Origin: Pseudomonas sp. RIT-PI-r
Lineage (GTDB): Bacteria > Pseudomonadota > Gammaproteobacteria > Pseudomonadales > Pseudomonadaceae
Assembly: GCF_001297015.1 (NCBI RefSeq)
Contig: NZ_LIGE01000018.1
Span: 124,001-188,000 of the forward strand
DNA length: 64,000 nucleotides
Reading direction: 5' to 3'
In this document: positions 62,134-64,000 of the stretch, piece by piece
Layout: each line of letters begins with the position of its first letter
Position numbering within the stretch: the stretch's first letter is position 1
The notes under the pieces: model-generated
Told to the model about the DNA's origin: nothing
Database searches by the model: none
The model's input: only the letters and a program-made list of their open reading frames with translations
Position numbers and translations under genes: made by a program

Positions 62134-63515
62134 CCATCGACAATCGCATTCAGGTGGTGTTGATCGACGACGATCCGCATCTGCGTCAGGCCCTCGGCCA
62201 GACACTGGATCTGGCCGGCCTGAAAATATTGCCGCTCTCCGAGGCCAAGGGTCTGGCCGCACAACTTGAGCGTGACTGGCCAGGTGTAGTGGTCAGCGAC
62301 ATCCGCATGCCGGGCATGGATGGCCTGGAGTTGCTGAGTGAGTTGCATGCCCAGGATCCCGAGTTACCGGTGCTGCTGATCACCGGCCACGGCGACGTGC
62401 CGCTGGCGGTGCAGGCCATGCGTGCCGGCGCTTATGACTTTCTCGAAAAACCCTTCGCCAGCGATGCACTGCTCGACAGCGTGCGTCGTGCGCTGGCCCT
62501 GCGTCGGTTGGTTTTGGATAACCGCAGCCTGCGTCTGGCCTTGAGTGACCGCAATGAACTGAGCGCGCGGCTGGTCGGCCATTCGACACCGATGCTGCGC
62601 CTGCGCGAACAGATCGGCGCGCTGGCCGCAACCAAGGCCGATGTGCTGATCCTGGGTGAGACCGGCGCAGGCAAAGAAGTGGTCGCCCGCGCGTTGCACG
62701 ACTTATCCAGTCGCCGTAACGGTCCGTTTGTGGCGATCAACGCCGGTGCACTGGCCGAGTCAGTGGTGGAAAGCGAGCTGTTCGGCCATGAGCCCGGTGC
62801 GTTCACCGGCGCGCAGAAACGCCGGATCGGCAAATTCGAATTTGCCAATGGCGGCACATTGTTTCTCGATGAAATCGAAAGCATGAGCATGGACGTGCAG
62901 GTGAAATTGCTGCGCATGCTGCAGGAGCGCGTGGTCGAACGGCTGGGCGGCAATCAACTGATCCCGCTGGACATTCGTGTCATCGCCGCGACCAAGGAAG
63001 ACCTGCGCCAGGCCGCCGATCAGGGGCGTTTCCGCGCCGACTTGTATTACCGTCTCAACGTCGCGCCACTGCGCATTCCGCCGCTGCGTGAACGCGGCGA
63101 AGATGCGCTGATGCTATTCCAGCATTACGCCGACGAAGCCAGTGCCCGCCACGGTTTGCCGCCCCACGAGCTGCAACCGGCACAACGCGCACTGCTGTTG
63201 CGCCACGCCTGGCCAGGCAATGTGCGCGAATTGCAAAACGCCGCCGAGCGCTTCGCTCTTGGCCTGGAATTGGCGCTGGATAACAGTGGCGTCGAAGGCA
63301 GCGGCGGCAGCTCCGTCGAGGTCATCAACGGCGGGCTCAGCGAGCAAGTCGAACATTTCGAAAAATCGCTGATCGCCGCAGAGCTGGCGCGCTCGCACAG
63401 CTCGGTGCGCAGCCTCGCCGAAGCCCTGGGCATCCCGCGCAAGACCCTGCACGACAAACTGCGCAAGCATGGCTTGAACTTCGGCGACAACAGCCATGGC
63501 GAGGAAAACGAATGA
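62130..63515 (+). CDS. dctD: C4-dicarboxylate response regulator DctD
   Basis: Sigma-54 activator, 461 residues: receiver with Asp57 (SDIRMPG), AAA+ domain with GETGAGKE and GAFTGA loop, and C-terminal Fis HTH (VRSLAEALGIPRKTLHDKLRK). Controls C4-dicarboxylate transport genes, which are not in the window. Overlaps dctB and the thioesterase gene by four bases each. Confidence 0.94.
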   Translation: MTIDNRIQVVLIDDDPHLRQALGQTLDLAGLKILPLSEAKGLAAQLERDWPGVVVSDIRMPGMDGLELLSELHAQDPELPVLLITGHGDVPLAVQAMRAGAYDFLEKPFASDALLDSVRRALALRRLVLDNRSLRLALSDRNELSARLVGHSTPMLRLREQIGALAATKADVLILGETGAGKEVVARALHDLSSRRNGPFVAINAGALAESVVESELFGHEPGAFTGAQKRRIGKFEFANGGTLFLDEIESMSMDVQVKLLRMLQERVVERLGGNQLIPLDIRVIAATKEDLRQAADQGRFRADLYYRLNVAPLRIPPLRERGEDALMLFQHYADEASARHGLPPHELQPAQRALLLRHAWPGNVRELQNAAERFALGLELALDNSGVEGSGGSSVEVINGGLSEQVEHFEKSLIAAELARSHSSVRSLAEALGIPRKTLHDKLRKHGLNFGDNSHGEENE

Positions 63516-63967
63516 GCACTGACAGTCGCTATCTGGAGTCCGTCCTGCATCACGATATCCCCCTGACCCGAGACATGGGCCTCAAGGTGCTCGACTGGCG
63601 TGAGCAACAGCTTAGCCTGCACTTGCCGCTGGATCGCAACGTCAATCACAAGAGCACCATGTTCGGCGGCAGTCTTTACTGCGGCGCGGTGCTCGCTGGT
63701 TGGGGCTGGCTGCATTTGCGCCTGAAGGAAGAAGGGATCGAGGACGGGCACATCGTGATTCAGGAGGGCCAGATCAGTTACCCGCTGCCAGTTACTGGCG
63801 ATGCCACAGCGATTTGCCCGGTGCCTGATGCGAAGGTCTGGAAGAAATTTCTGGCGATGTATCAGCGTTATGGACGGGCGCGATTGACGCTACACACGCA
63901 CATCGTCAATCAGGGCAGCGAAGAAGACGCCGTGACATTTACCGGGCAATACGTTTTGCACCGTTGA
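63512..63967 (+). CDS. YiiD-C type hotdog thioesterase
   Basis: 151-residue hotdog-fold protein (KSTMFGGSLYCGAVLAGWGWLHLRLKE) of the YiiD C-terminal type; putative acyl thioesterase, substrate unknown. Its ATG overlaps the dctD stop (ATGA), so it is co-translated with the two-component system. Confidence 0.85.
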   Translation: MSTDSRYLESVLHHDIPLTRDMGLKVLDWREQQLSLHLPLDRNVNHKSTMFGGSLYCGAVLAGWGWLHLRLKEEGIEDGHIVIQEGQISYPLPVTGDATAICPVPDAKVWKKFLAMYQRYGRARLTLHTHIVNQGSEEDAVTFTGQYVLHR

Positions 63968-64000
63968 AGATCAACAGCCCCCTCACCCTAGCCCTCTCCC

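Overview
The window is chromosomal DNA of a Pseudomonas, most probably of the P. fluorescens group. The evidence is the uniformly high GC, GC-ending codon use, fluorescens-type REP/REPIN elements of several sequence variants, and a gene order that I recall as colinear with P. aeruginosa from ntrBC through secB-grx-gpmI, the his genes, mutY-tRNA-Phe and an amino-acid ABC transporter to rmlC-dctBD. Accessory genes are inserted into that backbone.

1-22.8 kb is mostly core. It holds ntrB-ntrC followed by a sigma-54-driven repeat RNA (nrsZ), trmL, secB-grxC-rhodanese (minus strand), gpmI, an envC/ctpA/YibQ cell-envelope cluster, an AT-richer secreted serine protease (likely acquired), a solute-binding protein, hisB-hisH-DUF2164-hisA-hisF, an OFA-type MFS carrier, a PanZ-like protein, and the asmA-mutY-yggX operon ending at tRNA-Phe.

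22.8-36 kb is accessory. A GNAT-type toxin-antitoxin pair sits between two perfect 52-bp copies of the tRNA-Phe terminator region. Next come an SbnA/SbnB pair that predicts L-2,3-diaminopropionate synthesis, translationally coupled to an FAD/NAD(P)-binding enzyme and a GST-like enzyme, then a LctP-family permease and a MocR-type regulator. This is a compact biosynthetic cluster with no NRPS or NIS synthetase. An orphan YhcG-type nuclease, an alpha/beta hydrolase and a tandem pair of small paralogues follow.

36-44 kb carries gabP with a candidate sigma-54 promoter, a four-gene polar amino-acid ABC importer, two methyltransferases and tRNA-Thr.

44-52.5 kb holds a DUF3077 gene behind a long structured leader whose right arm can pair either with an upstream arm or with the Shine-Dalgarno, a RES/Xre toxin-antitoxin pair, decayed antitoxin-like fragments, a LysR regulator, and a tightly overlapped operon of a 2-oxoglutarate dioxygenase, a GNAT and the AzlCD exporter (predicted amino-acid hydroxylation and export). 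An OprD porin and a DsbA-family protein complete this stretch.

52.5-64 kb contains a TonB receptor with a Fur-box-like site, agmatine deiminase, a three-domain kinase/M23-like/aminotransferase-III fusion, an orphan rmlC, the dctB-dctD two-component system and a thioesterase. All functions are read from sequence motifs and remembered family knowledge; no database search was run.
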